Origin: SFEL01 sp045603585
Lineage (GTDB): Bacteria > Bacillota > Clostridia > Christensenellales > CAG-138
Assembly (NCBI GenBank): GCA_045603585.1
Contig: JAZUMK010000042.1
Location: 28,276 to 92,275 of the forward strand
DNA length: 64,000 bases
Direction of reading: 5' to 3'
Shown: one piece after another, positions 1-7,746 of the stretch
Position numbering within the stretch: the stretch's first letter is position 1
Layout of the letters: each line of letters starts with the position of its first letter
Translations under genes and position numbers: made by a program
The notes under the pieces: model-generated
Database searches by the model: none
What the model was told of the DNA's origin: nothing
The model's input: only the letters and a program-made list of their open reading frames with translations

Positions 1-223
1 GCTCAAGGCCCCAGAAGCAGCCGCCGGCCAGATATATCACGTTTTGGGTTTCATGGGAAAAGTCCATAATTTCCACCTCGGGTTGGGTTTGATCTTGGGA
101 TAATGCGGCTTTTGCTGCGGAGCCGCTTTGCTGTGCAGGATCGGAACACCCGCTTACCACGGAGACTGCAAGAAGCAGGGCCATAAGCCATGGTATAACT
201 GTCCTGCGTTTCTTATACTTCAT
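1..223 (-). CDS. msrA: Peptide-methionine (S)-S-oxide reductase, lipoprotein, 5' part only
   Basis: The gene runs off the left edge, so only about 74 N-terminal residues are visible. The start ATG at 223 has a GGAGG six bases upstream. Residues 1-26 form a lipoprotein signal: basic KYKKRR, a hydrophobic stretch, then a lipobox ending VVSGC. A short polar linker leads to GGCFWGLE, the active-site motif of MsrA, with a normal cysteine codon (TGC), not UGA. MsrA reduces methionine-S-sulfoxide in proteins using thioredoxin; the lipobox places this copy outside the membrane. The family is clear from the motif, but the rest of the enzyme and any fused MsrB domain lie outside the window. Confidence 0.85.
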   Translation of the reverse strand, partial: MKYKKRRTVIPWLMALLLAVSVVSGCSDPAQQSGSAAKAALSQDQTQPEVEIMDFSHETQNVIYLAGGCFWGLE

Positions 224-347
224 AGGTGTCCTCCGTTTTTATTTAATCGGAACGGCACCGGATCATAGACGGAAAGAATACAGCGCGTATGCTGTTTTCT
301 TGCTGAACTTTATTATGACAGCCCTCCTTTTTGCTGTCTGTGATTGT

Positions 348-353
348 ATTATA
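348..353 (-). promoter_or_regulatory. Candidate -10 element upstream of msrA
   Basis: Minus-strand TATAAT lies 125 bp upstream of the msrA start. No convincing -35 hexamer is seen at the usual distance. The leader between it and msrA contains an AAGGAGG without a usable start codon. Confidence 0.3.
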
Positions 354-389
354 CAGGGAAGCGAAATATACTTCCGTGATATTGTTACC

Positions 390-415
390 AAAAAAGAGCA
401 GCTGTGCTGCTCTTT
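390..415 (-). terminator. Intrinsic terminator of the CYTH operon
   Basis: AAAGAGCAGC and GCTGCTCTTT form a 10-bp stem with a 3-base loop. On the minus strand it is followed by a T run. It lies just after the stop codon of the CYTH gene. Confidence 0.75.
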
Positions 416-424
416 ATGTGTGGT

Positions 425-925
425 TTATTTTATTCTGGCAAGGGAGACGTTTTTGTATGCGGGGTCAAAGGTGACTTCCTGAATTATATCCAGCCAGTCC
501 GGGAAGAGTATTTCCTCGTCCTCGGACTTAAGCTCCACTTCCGCAACGGCTTTATCCTGCCAGAAGGGATATATGTCTATTTCGAATGTGTGGCCGCCGT
601 AGGGTATGCATAGGCGGGTTTTTTCTATGGGGCGGAAGGCGGGGTCTGCATCCTTCAGCAGGGCAAGGTATTCTTCCTCGGATACAGTACGCTCGATTTC
701 CACGCGGGTAAGCTCGGATATTTTGTGCTTTTTAGTGTGGGTGTATATGCAGCCCTCTTTGGATACGCTTTTGCGTACCCTTGCGGCGCCTCCTGCAAGG
801 TAGGTCTGTATCATATTAAGCTCGGCGCAGCCGGGCAATGACATAAGCTGAGCCTTGTTTGGATAGGCGATAAGAAACTTGCGCTCTATTTCAAGGGGCT
901 GCTGTGTGTTTATAGTGTCAGCCAT
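425..925 (-). CDS. CYTH domain protein (triphosphate tunnel metalloenzyme family)
   Basis: 166 residues. The EIERKFLI signature near residues 12-19 is the hallmark ExExK-type motif of the CYTH/triphosphate tunnel superfamily, and the protein has many alternating acidic and basic strands (ERTVSEEEY, EIDIYPF, EVELKSEDE). Members hydrolyse inorganic triphosphate or nucleoside triphosphates, or make cAMP; bacterial single-domain proteins of this length are most often tripolyphosphatases. Which substrate is used cannot be read here. It starts 8 bp after the stop of the small gene at 934-1167, so the two are probably co-transcribed, and an intrinsic terminator follows at 390-415. Confidence 0.85.
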   Translation of the reverse strand: MADTINTQQPLEIERKFLIAYPNKAQLMSLPGCAELNMIQTYLAGGAARVRKSVSKEGCIYTHTKKHKISELTRVEIERTVSEEEYLALLKDADPAFRPIEKTRLCIPYGGHTFEIDIYPFWQDKAVAEVELKSEDEEILFPDWLDIIQEVTFDPAYKNVSLARIK

Positions 926-933
926 AGGCGTAT

Positions 934-1167
934 TTACTCTGTTACGATATAGGGAAGCAGCAGGTGAAGGTCGTCAGGATTGCTTATGGCAAGCTCGATA
1001 CCCTCGATGCGCTGATCTTCAAATACCTGGGTAAGGGCAATATACTGGCACAGGCGGGATTTAAGATTGAGACAATCCCCCTCGGCGCTCAGCAGCTCAA
1101 CCCGGCCTGCGCAGCTGTTTACCGCATCAAAAAAGCGGGCAGGCTCGGATATATCCTTTATCTTCAT
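934..1167 (-). CDS. Conserved small protein of unknown function, upstream of CYTH gene
   Basis: 77 residues, starting at the ATG at 1167 (MKIKDIS). That start has AAGGAG upstream, whereas the in-frame ATG at 1191 has no ribosome site and sits beside a TATAAT, so it is probably promoter DNA. The protein has no signal or membrane segment; it contains a lysine-rich start, a LNLKSRLCQYIAL segment and an acidic C-terminus. Small proteins of this appearance are common in Clostridia, sometimes mislabelled polyA polymerase. It heads a two-gene operon with the CYTH protein. The function is unknown. Confidence 0.7.
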   Translation of the reverse strand: MKIKDISEPARFFDAVNSCAGRVELLSAEGDCLNLKSRLCQYIALTQVFEDQRIEGIELAISNPDDLHLLLPYIVTE

Positions 1168-1286
1168 TTTGCGGCGTCTCCTTTTATCCATTTGATGATA
1201 TTATACATTAGATCACAGGCTTTTTCCATGGCATTGTTTTTTCATAACACACCTGCAATTCTTCACAATTCTTTCAAAATATTATT

Positions 1287-1315
1287 ATGACTGTGTCACG
1301 GGAATATTCTATAAT
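1287..1315 (+). promoter_or_regulatory. clpB promoter
   Basis: TATAAT at 1310-1315 is preceded, 17 bp away, by ATGACT (4 of 6 matches to TTGACA). The CIRCE palindrome begins on the last base of the -10 element, so repressor binding would block transcription starts. Confidence 0.7.
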
Positions 1316-1341
1316 TAGCACTCGAAGGGCGAGAGTGCTAA
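1315..1341. promoter_or_regulatory. CIRCE element (HrcA operator) of clpB
   Basis: TTAGCACTC at 1315-1323, nine bases, then GAGTGCTAA at 1333-1341. This is an exact match to the CIRCE consensus bound by the heat-shock repressor HrcA. Its overlap with the -10 box predicts HrcA control of clpB; in many Firmicutes clpB or clpC is controlled by CtsR instead. No hrcA gene is in the window. Confidence 0.93.
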
Positions 1342-1348
1342 AATGTTT

Positions 1349-1534
1349 CGCTCAAATGCTGCTGGCATTTGAGCGAGGAGCGCACAAGTGCTGCGCACGT
1401 GTGCGATTAGAATCCTTACGGGGCTTTACATGATTTGCCTATGGCGACTGCGGCCGCCACCGGGCGGCAAATCATGCAGGGAATGGATTCCTCCGGAATC
1501 CTTCCGCATTTGCCGTACATGCCGCCAAATGCGG
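1349..1534. other. Run of five hairpins in the clpB leader
   Basis: Consecutive inverted repeats: 1349-1359 with 1365-1375 (11 bp), 1381-1386 with 1400-1405, 1429-1439 with 1466-1476 (11 bp), 1485-1491 with 1495-1501 (7 bp), and 1504-1512 with 1526-1534 (9 bp). They lie between the CIRCE site and clpB, so they would be transcribed as part of a leader of about 410 nt. None has a T run. Confidence 0.7.
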
Positions 1535-1671
1535 ATCGGAAGCCTCTGGGTGTGGATGTGTCGCCGCCGAATGCGGATCGGAAGCCTCTGGGTGTGGATA
1601 CACACGCCGCCAAATGCGGATCGGAAGCCTCGGAATGTGGATGCGCATGCCGCCAGATGCGGATTGAAAAC
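1521..1671. repeat. Tandem repeat, 42-43 bp unit, about 3.5 copies
   Basis: Units start at 1521, 1563, 1606 and 1649, each opening with GCCGCC(A/G)(A/G)ATGCGGAT. The first two are nearly identical, the third diverges in its middle and the fourth is cut short. There are no unique spacers between copies, so this is not a CRISPR array. It occupies the clpB 5' leader just before the ribosome site. Confidence 0.85.
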
Positions 1672-1730
1672 ATCGCGTTGTCAATAATACTAACCGTGAC
1701 CATTACCTCAAAGAAGGAGGAAAAGACATA

Positions 1731-4316
1731 ATGAACATAAACAAGCTTACTCAAAAATCCGTTGCCGCCGTACAGGAGGCACAGAGCATCGCCTCAAGGA
1801 AGGGCAGCTCTCAGGTGGATCAGCAGCACCTTATGGCTGCGCTGATGGATCAGGAGCTGATAGGCCAGCTGATAACCCGCATGGGCAAGGACAGGGAGGC
1901 TTTTTCCGCCGCCCTTGAAAAGGAGATAAACAAACTGCCCAGAATGAGCGGCGGCAGGGAGATGGACAGGGTATACATCACCTCTGAGCTGGACCGCGCC
2001 CTCAATTCCGCAGAGCAGCAGGCGGAGCATATGAAGGATGAGTATATCTCGGTTGAGCATCTTTTCCTTGGCATGCTGGAAGCCCCCAATGCTGCCATGA
2101 AGGAGCTTTTCCGCAGCTTTGCCATAAATCGCGATGAGTTCCTCAAGGCCCTCAACGAGGTGCGTGGCGGCGCAAGGGTAACCACAGACAGCCCTGAGGG
2201 CACATACGATGCTCTTGGCAAATACGCACAGGACCTGGTGGAGCTTGCAAGAAAGCAAAAGCTGGATCCCGTAATAGGCCGGGATGAGGAAGTACGCAAT
2301 GTTATCCGCATACTTTCCCGCAAAAGCAAGAACAACCCTGTGCTCATAGGTGAGCCGGGCGTGGGCAAGACCGCCATTGCAGAGGGCTTGGCTCAGCGCA
2401 TAGTCAGCGGAGACGTGCCTGCAAACCTTAAGGAACGCAGGATATTCTCCCTGGACATGGGCGCGCTGATAGCCGGCGCAAAGTTCCGCGGTGAATTTGA
2501 AGAGCGCCTCAAGGCTGTGCTCAACGAAGTAAAGCGCAGCGAGGGAGGCATCATACTCTTTATCGACGAGCTGCACAATATCGTAGGGGCAGGCCGTACC
2601 GAGGGCAGCATGGATGCAGGCAACCTGCTTAAGCCCATGCTGGCAAGGGGCGAGCTGCACTGTATCGGCGCCACCACCCTTGACGAATACCGCAAGTACA
2701 TCGAAAAGGATGCCGCCCTGTCCAGACGGTTCCAGCCCGTAATGGTGGATGAACCTACCGTTGAGGATACCATCAGCATACTGCGCGGCCTTAAGGAGCG
2801 GTATGAGGTATTCCACGGCGTAAAGATACACGACAACGCCCTTATCGCCGCAGCAACGTTGTCCCATCGCTATATCAGCGACAGGTTCCTGCCGGATAAG
2901 GCCATAGACCTTGTGGATGAGGCCTGTGCGCTGGTGCGTACCGAGATGGACAGCATGCCCACCGAGCTTGACGAAAAGCGCCGCCGCATAATGCAGCTGG
3001 AGATAGAGGAAGCCGCCCTGACAAAGGAAAGCGACAAGCTGTCTGTGCAGCATCTGGAGGATATCCGCCGCCAGCTTGCCTCTGAGCGGGAGGACTTTGC
3101 AGGCCTTAAGGCCAAATGGGAAAACGAAAAGGATGCCATTAAGAAGGTACAGACCCTCCGCACCGAGATTGAGCAGCTCAATGCGGACATGCAGCAGGCA
3201 GAGCGCAATTACGACCTGAACAAGGCCGCCGAGATAAAGTACGGCACCCTGCCCAAGCTCAAAGAGGAGCTTGAGCAGGCGGAAGCGGATATGGAAAAGG
3301 GCAAGGCATCCGGACTGCTGCGGGATCGCATAACCGAGGAAGAGATCGCCCGCATAGTGGGCCGCTGGACCGGTATCCCTGTCAGCAAGCTGATGGAGGG
3401 AGAAAGGGAAAAGCTGCTGCATCTGGACAGCATACTGCATCGCAGGGTGATAGGCCAGGACGAGGCAGTGCAGACCGTATGCGATGCGATACTTCGCACC
3501 CGCGCAGGCCTGAAGGACCCGGATAAGCCCATCGGTTCCTTCCTGTTCCTTGGCCCCACCGGCGTGGGAAAGACCGAGCTTGCAAAGGCTCTGGCGGAAG
3601 CCCTCTTTGACGATGAGGGCAACATGGTTCGCATCGACATGAGCGAATACATGGAGAAGCATTCCGTATCCCGCCTTATCGGCGCCCCTCCGGGCTATGT
3701 GGGCTATGACGAGGGCGGTCAGCTCACCGAAGCCGTCCGCAGAAGGCCATACTGCGTTGTGCTGTTCGATGAAATCGAAAAGGCACACCCCGATGTATTC
3801 AATGTGCTGCTGCAGGTGCTGGACGATGGGCGCATCACGGATTCCCAGGGCCGCACTGTGGACTTTAAGAATACCGTAATAGTCATGACCAGCAACCTTG
3901 GCTCCGCCTTTATACTGGAGGGCATTGAGGACGGCCGCATTACGGAGGAGGCAAGGGCACAGGTGGAAAGGCTGCTGAAGCAGAGCTTCCGCCCCGAGTT
4001 CCTCAACCGCATAGACGATACCGTGTTTTACAAGCCTCTCACTCAGGAAGAGATCTTCTCCATCACCGAGCTGCTTCTTGAGGATATCCGCAGAAGACTT
4101 GCCGAGCGCAGGCTGGACGTTGCCCTTACTGAGGCCGCGAAGACCTACATCGCCGAAGCCGGCTATGACCCCCAGTACGGCGCAAGGCCGCTGAAGCGGC
4201 TGCTTTCCAGCAAGCTTGAGACCCTTCTTGCCCGCCGCATAATCGAGAAGGATCCCGCTCCGGATACGGTTTTCACCGTGGATTACGATGGGGAAAAGCT
4301 GTACGTTCAGGAATAA
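1731..4316 (+). CDS. clpB: ATP-dependent disaggregase ClpB
   Basis: 861 residues, the usual ClpB length. The N-terminal Clp_N repeats cover about residues 1-145; the first AAA+ module has Walker A GEPGVGKT near 208-215; a long charged coiled-coil middle domain (about 400-530) distinguishes ClpB from ClpA and ClpC; the second AAA+ module has GPTGVGKT near 608-615. No IGL/ClpP-binding loop was noticed, which fits ClpB. It rescues aggregated proteins with DnaK. The start ATG has GGAGG eight bases upstream. The CIRCE site and leader repeats upstream predict heat induction and perhaps post-transcriptional control. It is followed by a nitroreductase-like gene about 90 bp downstream. Confidence 0.97.
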   Translation: MNINKLTQKSVAAVQEAQSIASRKGSSQVDQQHLMAALMDQELIGQLITRMGKDREAFSAALEKEINKLPRMSGGREMDRVYITSELDRALNSAEQQAEHMKDEYISVEHLFLGMLEAPNAAMKELFRSFAINRDEFLKALNEVRGGARVTTDSPEGTYDALGKYAQDLVELARKQKLDPVIGRDEEVRNVIRILSRKSKNNPVLIGEPGVGKTAIAEGLAQRIVSGDVPANLKERRIFSLDMGALIAGAKFRGEFEERLKAVLNEVKRSEGGIILFIDELHNIVGAGRTEGSMDAGNLLKPMLARGELHCIGATTLDEYRKYIEKDAALSRRFQPVMVDEPTVEDTISILRGLKERYEVFHGVKIHDNALIAAATLSHRYISDRFLPDKAIDLVDEACALVRTEMDSMPTELDEKRRRIMQLEIEEAALTKESDKLSVQHLEDIRRQLASEREDFAGLKAKWENEKDAIKKVQTLRTEIEQLNADMQQAERNYDLNKAAEIKYGTLPKLKEELEQAEADMEKGKASGLLRDRITEEEIARIVGRWTGIPVSKLMEGEREKLLHLDSILHRRVIGQDEAVQTVCDAILRTRAGLKDPDKPIGSFLFLGPTGVGKTELAKALAEALFDDEGNMVRIDMSEYMEKHSVSRLIGAPPGYVGYDEGGQLTEAVRRRPYCVVLFDEIEKAHPDVFNVLLQVLDDGRITDSQGRTVDFKNTVIVMTSNLGSAFILEGIEDGRITEEARAQVERLLKQSFRPEFLNRIDDTVFYKPLTQEEIFSITELLLEDIRRRLAERRLDVALTEAAKTYIAEAGYDPQYGARPLKRLLSSKLETLLARRIIEKDPAPDTVFTVDYDGEKLYVQE

Positions 4317-4407
4317 TCATTGACGGCGGCACACAGGGCAATATAATGTAATATAAGACAAATGGGCCGCGGGCGGATTGTCCGCGTCCTGCCTTTTGGA
4401 GGGGAAT

Positions 4408-5082
4408 ATGAATTTTGACTATATGCAGGCCATCCGCGATCGCCACTCTGTACGCAGCTACCTTGCAGACCCCATACCTGAGACTATGGCAGCCGTCATC
4501 AATGATGAGATCGCCCGCTGCAACGCAGTAAGCGGCCTTTCAATGCAGCTTATCACAGAGGAGCCGGATGCCTTCAAGGGCTTCCTTGCCCATTACGGCA
4601 TGCTCAGCGGCGTGAAGAATTACATTGCGCTGGTTGGCCCCAAAGGGCCAAAGGTGGATGAGCTTTGCGGCTATTACGGCGAGAGGCTTGTGCTGCTTGC
4701 CCAGAGCCTTGGCCTTAATACCTGCTGGGTGGCAGGCACATACAGCCGCCGCAAGTGCAGAGCCGTGGTGCAAAAGGGGCAGAAGCTGGTCTGCGTTATT
4801 GCCATAGGCAAGGGAAAGACCAACGGCGTTCAGAGCAGATCAAAGCCCTTCAGCGCGGTATGCAAGGCAGAGGGAGAAATACCCGAATGGTTCAGGGCAG
4901 GGGTGGAGTGCGCCCTGCTTGCCCCCACTGCCATAAATCAGCAGGCCTTTACCTTTGAGCTGGTGGGCAGCAATGCCGTCCTTGCAAAGGCGGGAGTGGG
5001 CCCCTGCGCCAATATTGACCTCGGCATAGTAAAGCTGCACTTTGAGCTGGGGGCAGGCAAGGAGAATTTTGCCTGGGCATAA
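4408..5082 (+). CDS. Nitroreductase-family protein
   Basis: 224 residues from the ATG at 4408, which has GGAGGGG five bases upstream; in-frame starts further upstream have none. The N-terminus (YMQAIRDRHSVRSY) is the typical FMN-contacting RxSxRxY stretch of nitroreductase-fold proteins. The middle section ERLVLLAQSLGLNTCWV matches the conserved helix of the clostridial putative nitroreductase subgroup, and APTAINQQ near residue 171 is another family hallmark. Enzymes of this fold use FMN and NAD(P)H to reduce nitro compounds, flavins or quinones. The physiological substrate is not evident. It follows clpB in the same direction; no terminator was found between them. Confidence 0.8.
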   Translation: MNFDYMQAIRDRHSVRSYLADPIPETMAAVINDEIARCNAVSGLSMQLITEEPDAFKGFLAHYGMLSGVKNYIALVGPKGPKVDELCGYYGERLVLLAQSLGLNTCWVAGTYSRRKCRAVVQKGQKLVCVIAIGKGKTNGVQSRSKPFSAVCKAEGEIPEWFRAGVECALLAPTAINQQAFTFELVGSNAVLAKAGVGPCANIDLGIVKLHFELGAGKENFAWA

Positions 5083-5101
5083 AATAAAATTAAAAAAGTA
5101 C

Positions 5102-5130
5102 TTGACGTGAGCGCATGTGTGTGGTAACAT
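5102..5130 (+). promoter_or_regulatory. Promoter of the tRNA pair
   Basis: TTGACG at 5102-5107 and TAACAT at 5125-5130, spaced by 17 bp, place transcription start close to the first tRNA. Confidence 0.7.
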
Positions 5131-5147
5131 ACTCCTTGCGTTGACGG

Positions 5148-5223
<76 letters not shown>

Positions 5224-5227
5224 TTAT

Positions 5228-5304
5228 GGCGGCGTAGCTCAGTTGGCTAGAGCATTCGGTTCATACCCGGAGTGTCATCCGTTCGAGTCGGATCGCCGCT
5301 ACCA
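5228..5304 (+). tRNA. tRNA with CAT anticodon (elongator Met, or Ile2)
   Basis: 77 nt with encoded CCA; acceptor GGCGGCG pairs with CGCCGCT, anticodon loop TTCATAC. A CAT anticodon may be methionine or lysidine-modified isoleucine; sequence alone does not settle it. Its 3' half is the attachment site of the element at 5255-16347, and the same 57 bp recur at 16291-16347. Confidence 0.93.
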
Positions 5305-5311
5305 AACAAAA
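5255..5311. repeat. Attachment site attL (57-bp core, inside the tRNA)
   Basis: Identical to 16291-16347. It spans the anticodon stem through the CCA end and the following AAACAAAA. Integration therefore leaves the tRNA intact. Confidence 0.93.
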
Positions 5312-5337
5312 AAGCTAGGTTTTACCTAGCTTTTTTT
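5312..5337 (+). terminator. Terminator after the tRNA pair, supplied by the element
   Basis: AAGCTAGGT and ACCTAGCTT form a 9-bp stem with a TTT loop, followed by seven T. It starts at the first base after the attL core, so it belongs to the element and replaces the chromosomal terminator now found at 16346. Confidence 0.85.
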
Positions 5338-5385
5338 ATTTTCTGATTTCCGTGTGGTTGCTAAAAACCATCAAAAAAATGGGCG

Positions 5386-5408
5386 TTTACTGCATTTTTA
5401 CTGCATCA
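5386..5408. repeat. Left copy of a 23-bp terminal repeat (putative integrase arm site)
   Basis: Identical to 16146-16168. The repeat contains two direct ACTGCAT motifs separated by TTTT. It lies 75 bp inside attL, between the core and the integrase gene, where arm-type sites are expected. Confidence 0.65.
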
Positions 5409-5438
5409 TTTTTCCTTTGCCCATGTTTTTGAGCAGTT

Positions 5439-6590
5439 TTACAGTGTTATTTGAACTTGCTGAGTGCCAATATGGGCATTGAGGGCAGCGATGGAGCTTT
5501 CCTCTTTTTGCTTGGAAAGATGGGTGTATATCTTCATGGTGGTTTGCACGTCAGCATGTCCCAGGAGCCGTTGAGCTGTGAGAACATCAACCCCCGCATC
5601 ATAAAGCATGGTTGCGTATGTATGGCGCATCTGGTGGGCTGTAAACGGTTCTATGGCTTGTATTTTGGGATTACTGCGGCTTGCGTCCCTTCCTCCTGCT
5701 TGTATGTTTAAATAATGCTGATAGCTTTCCCAAGCCCTGCGGAACGCTGTGTTGCTCATCATTTCTCCAGCTTTTTGTGAGGGACAGACCAGCATAGAAG
5801 CGTTACGTCTGTTTTTAATTAGTGCGGGCAAAATAGCATCAGGGATAGGGATGGTACGTTCTCCGGCCTTACTCTTAGGATCCTTTAAACTACCCTTATT
5901 GCCATAGAAGGCTGCGGCCTTGTTTATGGCGATGGTTTTGTTTTTCAAGTCTATGTCCCGCCATGTGAGGGCTATCAGTTCTCCGCGACGCAACCCGCAA
6001 TACATCATAAGCAACGCAGCAAGCCCCATTCTGTGACCTTGCCATGTTTTATTGACAAGGTTTCTCTGAAAATCTGTCAAGGGTTGCCGCTCGTCTGCTC
6101 CGGCATCAGGAATGGATACTTTTGCAAACACATTGCGGAAAACTATATCATTCAGCATGGCAAAATCCAAGGCAGCGGCGGCAGCTTGCTTAACTTCTGT
6201 AATTGTCTTTTTGGCATATTCTTCTTCAACCATGCTGTTTAATATCGCCTGAAGGTGCATAGGCTTCAAGTCTTTTACACAAATATTACCAATATCATTT
6301 AAGCGGTTTTTGATGATGCTTTCATACCGCTTTTTTGTTTTTTCGCTTGATGTGCGCTTGCATGTTTCTATCCATAGCGCAGCTAACTCTGAAAAGGTTA
6401 TTTTTTCGTTGCTGGATAAGGTACCGTTTTTAAACTGGCGTTCATATTCAGCAGCCATTTGTTCCAACTCTTTTATGGTTTTTGCATAGAATGTTTTCCT
6501 GATGGGTTTTCCATCGGGTTTCCTGCCTATTGTTATCTGTTTTGAATAATTACCGTCTGCGCGGCGTTTGCGGTTGGATGGTGCTGCCAT
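5439..6590 (-). CDS. int: Tyrosine recombinase (integrase) of the element
   Basis: 383 residues. An N-terminal arm-binding-like segment (about 1-60: basic, with ADGNYSKQITIGRKPDGK) is followed by a SAM-like core-binding domain (about 63-160) and the catalytic domain. Visible catalytic residues are Arg in GLRRGE near 201, HxxR in HQMRHTYA, His in LLGHAD and the nucleophile Tyr in KIYTHLS near the C-terminus. It catalyses site-specific integration and excision at the tRNA att site next to it. The gene lies just inside attL and follows the repressor gene on the same strand with a 6-bp gap, so int may be expressed from the repressor promoter. Confidence 0.95.
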   Translation of the reverse strand: MAAPSNRKRRADGNYSKQITIGRKPDGKPIRKTFYAKTIKELEQMAAEYERQFKNGTLSSNEKITFSELAALWIETCKRTSSEKTKKRYESIIKNRLNDIGNICVKDLKPMHLQAILNSMVEEEYAKKTITEVKQAAAAALDFAMLNDIVFRNVFAKVSIPDAGADERQPLTDFQRNLVNKTWQGHRMGLAALLMMYCGLRRGELIALTWRDIDLKNKTIAINKAAAFYGNKGSLKDPKSKAGERTIPIPDAILPALIKNRRNASMLVCPSQKAGEMMSNTAFRRAWESYQHYLNIQAGGRDASRSNPKIQAIEPFTAHQMRHTYATMLYDAGVDVLTAQRLLGHADVQTTMKIYTHLSKQKEESSIAALNAHIGTQQVQITL

Positions 6591-6596
6591 GTCTCA

Positions 6597-7181
6597 CTAC
6601 CTTTCTTGTGGCGTGTCATCATCTATGCTGGCATGAATGCGAGAACCGTCATCAGGGAAAGTGTATCTTGGGATCTCGACTAACTCCGTAATTCGTTCTA
6701 TGGCTTTTTGCCTTCCTGCATAGTTCAGTTTCATAAAGGCACGTTCTATAGGTTCAAAATCCTCGAGCAAATATAACTCATCATATTTGTCCAATACATC
6801 TAGCTGCCGTACGACGCCATTATAAAATCTTTGTGTCTCGGAGAAACTGTTTGAAATCCTTTCAAGTACTTTGGTTTTATGTGGTTCATCAAGAGAATCT
6901 ATGCTATCAAGAGGAAGACCAAGGGTCATTTCTATTTCGTGAATATCATTATTTTCAAGAGCCTTAATCTGTTTATCAACATCAATAACATCAATTCCTT
7001 GAAGAACTTCAATACCAACACGCAAAGCAGCTGCTATCTTTCGTAATTGTGATAAAGAAGGTTCTATTAGTCCGTTTTCATATTTTGATATTACAGGTCT
7101 CTGAACCCCTATTTTTTCTGCAAGCTCTGCCTGTGACATGCCCCGCTTTTTTCTTGTTGCCCTAATAAGTTTTCCTACCAT
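6597..7181 (-). CDS. XRE-family repressor of the element
   Basis: 194 residues from the ATG at 7181. GGAGG lies 5 bases upstream of this ATG and would fall inside the coding region of the earlier ATG at 7193, so 7181 is preferred. Residues about 5-60 form an XRE helix-turn-helix (MSQAELAEKIGVQRPVISKYE). The rest has no recognised domain and no LexA-type Ser/Lys protease motif was seen, so induction would not be by simple RecA-stimulated self-cleavage. It is divergent from the Cro-like gene across an operator-rich 180 bp and is the probable maintenance repressor. Confidence 0.85.
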   Translation of the reverse strand: MVGKLIRATRKKRGMSQAELAEKIGVQRPVISKYENGLIEPSLSQLRKIAAALRVGIEVLQGIDVIDVDKQIKALENNDIHEIEMTLGLPLDSIDSLDEPHKTKVLERISNSFSETQRFYNGVVRQLDVLDKYDELYLLEDFEPIERAFMKLNYAGRQKAIERITELVEIPRYTFPDDGSRIHASIDDDTPQER

Positions 7182-7214
7182 GATTTCCTCCATAGGCTAC
7201 CGTGTTTATCTCTT

Positions 7215-7346
7215 TTCCTAATTTTATCCCAATAGGAACATATAGTCAAGATAAAGCCCTAAAAGGTTCTTGACAGGAACAAAGGGGATGAGTTATACTG
7301 TTTCCTGAAAGGAACTATTTTTTAAATGAATGTTCTGAATAGGAAC
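7215..7346. promoter_or_regulatory. Operator cluster between repressor and Cro-like gene
   Basis: Three 15-bp sites share arms GTTCY/GGAAC: 7266-7280, 7301-7315 and 7332-7346. A fourth right arm (AATAGGAAC, 7231-7239) pairs with TTCCTA at 7215. The second site overlaps the -35 box of the rightward promoter. The layout is like a phage lysogeny switch. Confidence 0.7.
7270..7299 (+). promoter_or_regulatory. Rightward early promoter of the element
   Basis: TTGACA at 7270-7275 and TATACT at 7294-7299, spacer 18 bp. The -35 lies inside an operator, so bound repressor would block polymerase. Confidence 0.8.
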
Positions 7347-7361
7347 TGGAAGGAGCTGCGA

Positions 7362-7550
7362 ATGAAGATTGATGCTAACAAGATTGATATTATTCTGGCG
7401 CGACAATGTAAATCGCTTGCGGAAATGCGCTCCGATACATCACCCAAAACTCTTAGGCGCATTCGTAACGGTGAAGATGTTAGACCTAAAACTGCTGGGA
7501 AAGTTGCTAAGTTTTTAGGCGTTGATGTTGCAGAAATTATGGCGGGGTGA
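7362..7550 (+). CDS. Small Cro-like helix-turn-helix protein
   Basis: 62 residues from the ATG at 7362, which has AAGGAG six to seven bases upstream; the in-frame ATG at 7326 has none and overlaps an operator. Sequence features: MKIDANKIDIILARQCKSLAEM, then SPKTLRRIRNGEDVRPKTAGKVAKFLGVDVAEI, which reads as an XRE fold with the recognition helix near TLRRIRNG. It is the first gene rightward from the switch region, the position of Cro in lambdoid phages, and is followed 4 bp later by the Xis-like gene. Role inferred from fold and position. Confidence 0.75.
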   Translation: MKIDANKIDIILARQCKSLAEMRSDTSPKTLRRIRNGEDVRPKTAGKVAKFLGVDVAEIMAG

Positions 7551-7554
7551 TTGT

Positions 7555-7746
7555 ATGGCAAAAGAAATGGAACGAATAACGTTAAATGCGATTGAATTGG
7601 CTGCATGCTTTGGTGTTTCGCGCGCCACTGCATACAATCTTTTGCATGCAAAGGATTTTCCTGCCTTTACCATAGGGAAACGCCGCCTTGTGACAAAGGT
7701 AGCCTTTGAAAGGTGGTTGGAAGAACAGCAATGCAAAAACATTTGA
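7555..7746 (+). CDS. Excisionase-like helix-turn-helix protein
   Basis: 63 residues from the ATG at 7555, four bases after the preceding stop. The sequence ITLNAIELAACFGVSRATAYNL, then FPAFTIGKRRLVTKVAFERWLEEQ, follows the MerR-like excisionase/HTH_17 pattern: winged helix, an (I)GxRR turn and a final W-containing helix. Such proteins act as recombination directionality factors or as AlpA-type activators in phages and satellites. The ribosome site is weak (GGGGTGATTGT), which suggests translational coupling to the Cro-like gene. Confidence 0.75.
   Translation: MAKEMERITLNAIELAACFGVSRATAYNLLHAKDFPAFTIGKRRLVTKVAFERWLEEQQCKNI

Noticed and set aside
1521..1671. CRISPR array
   Set aside because: Units are 42-43 bp directly abutting, with no unique spacers and no cas genes nearby.
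1388..1754. Several overlapping short open frames with repeated peptides in the clpB leader
   Set aside because: They arise from the 43-bp tandem repeat read in different frames; no consistent start or codon pattern.
1794..3788. Minus-strand open frame of 664 codons opposite clpB
   Set aside because: It is a shadow of clpB: no ribosome site and no recognisable domain, while the plus strand has all ClpB motifs. A similar case is the 823-codon frame opposite secA (59875-62346).
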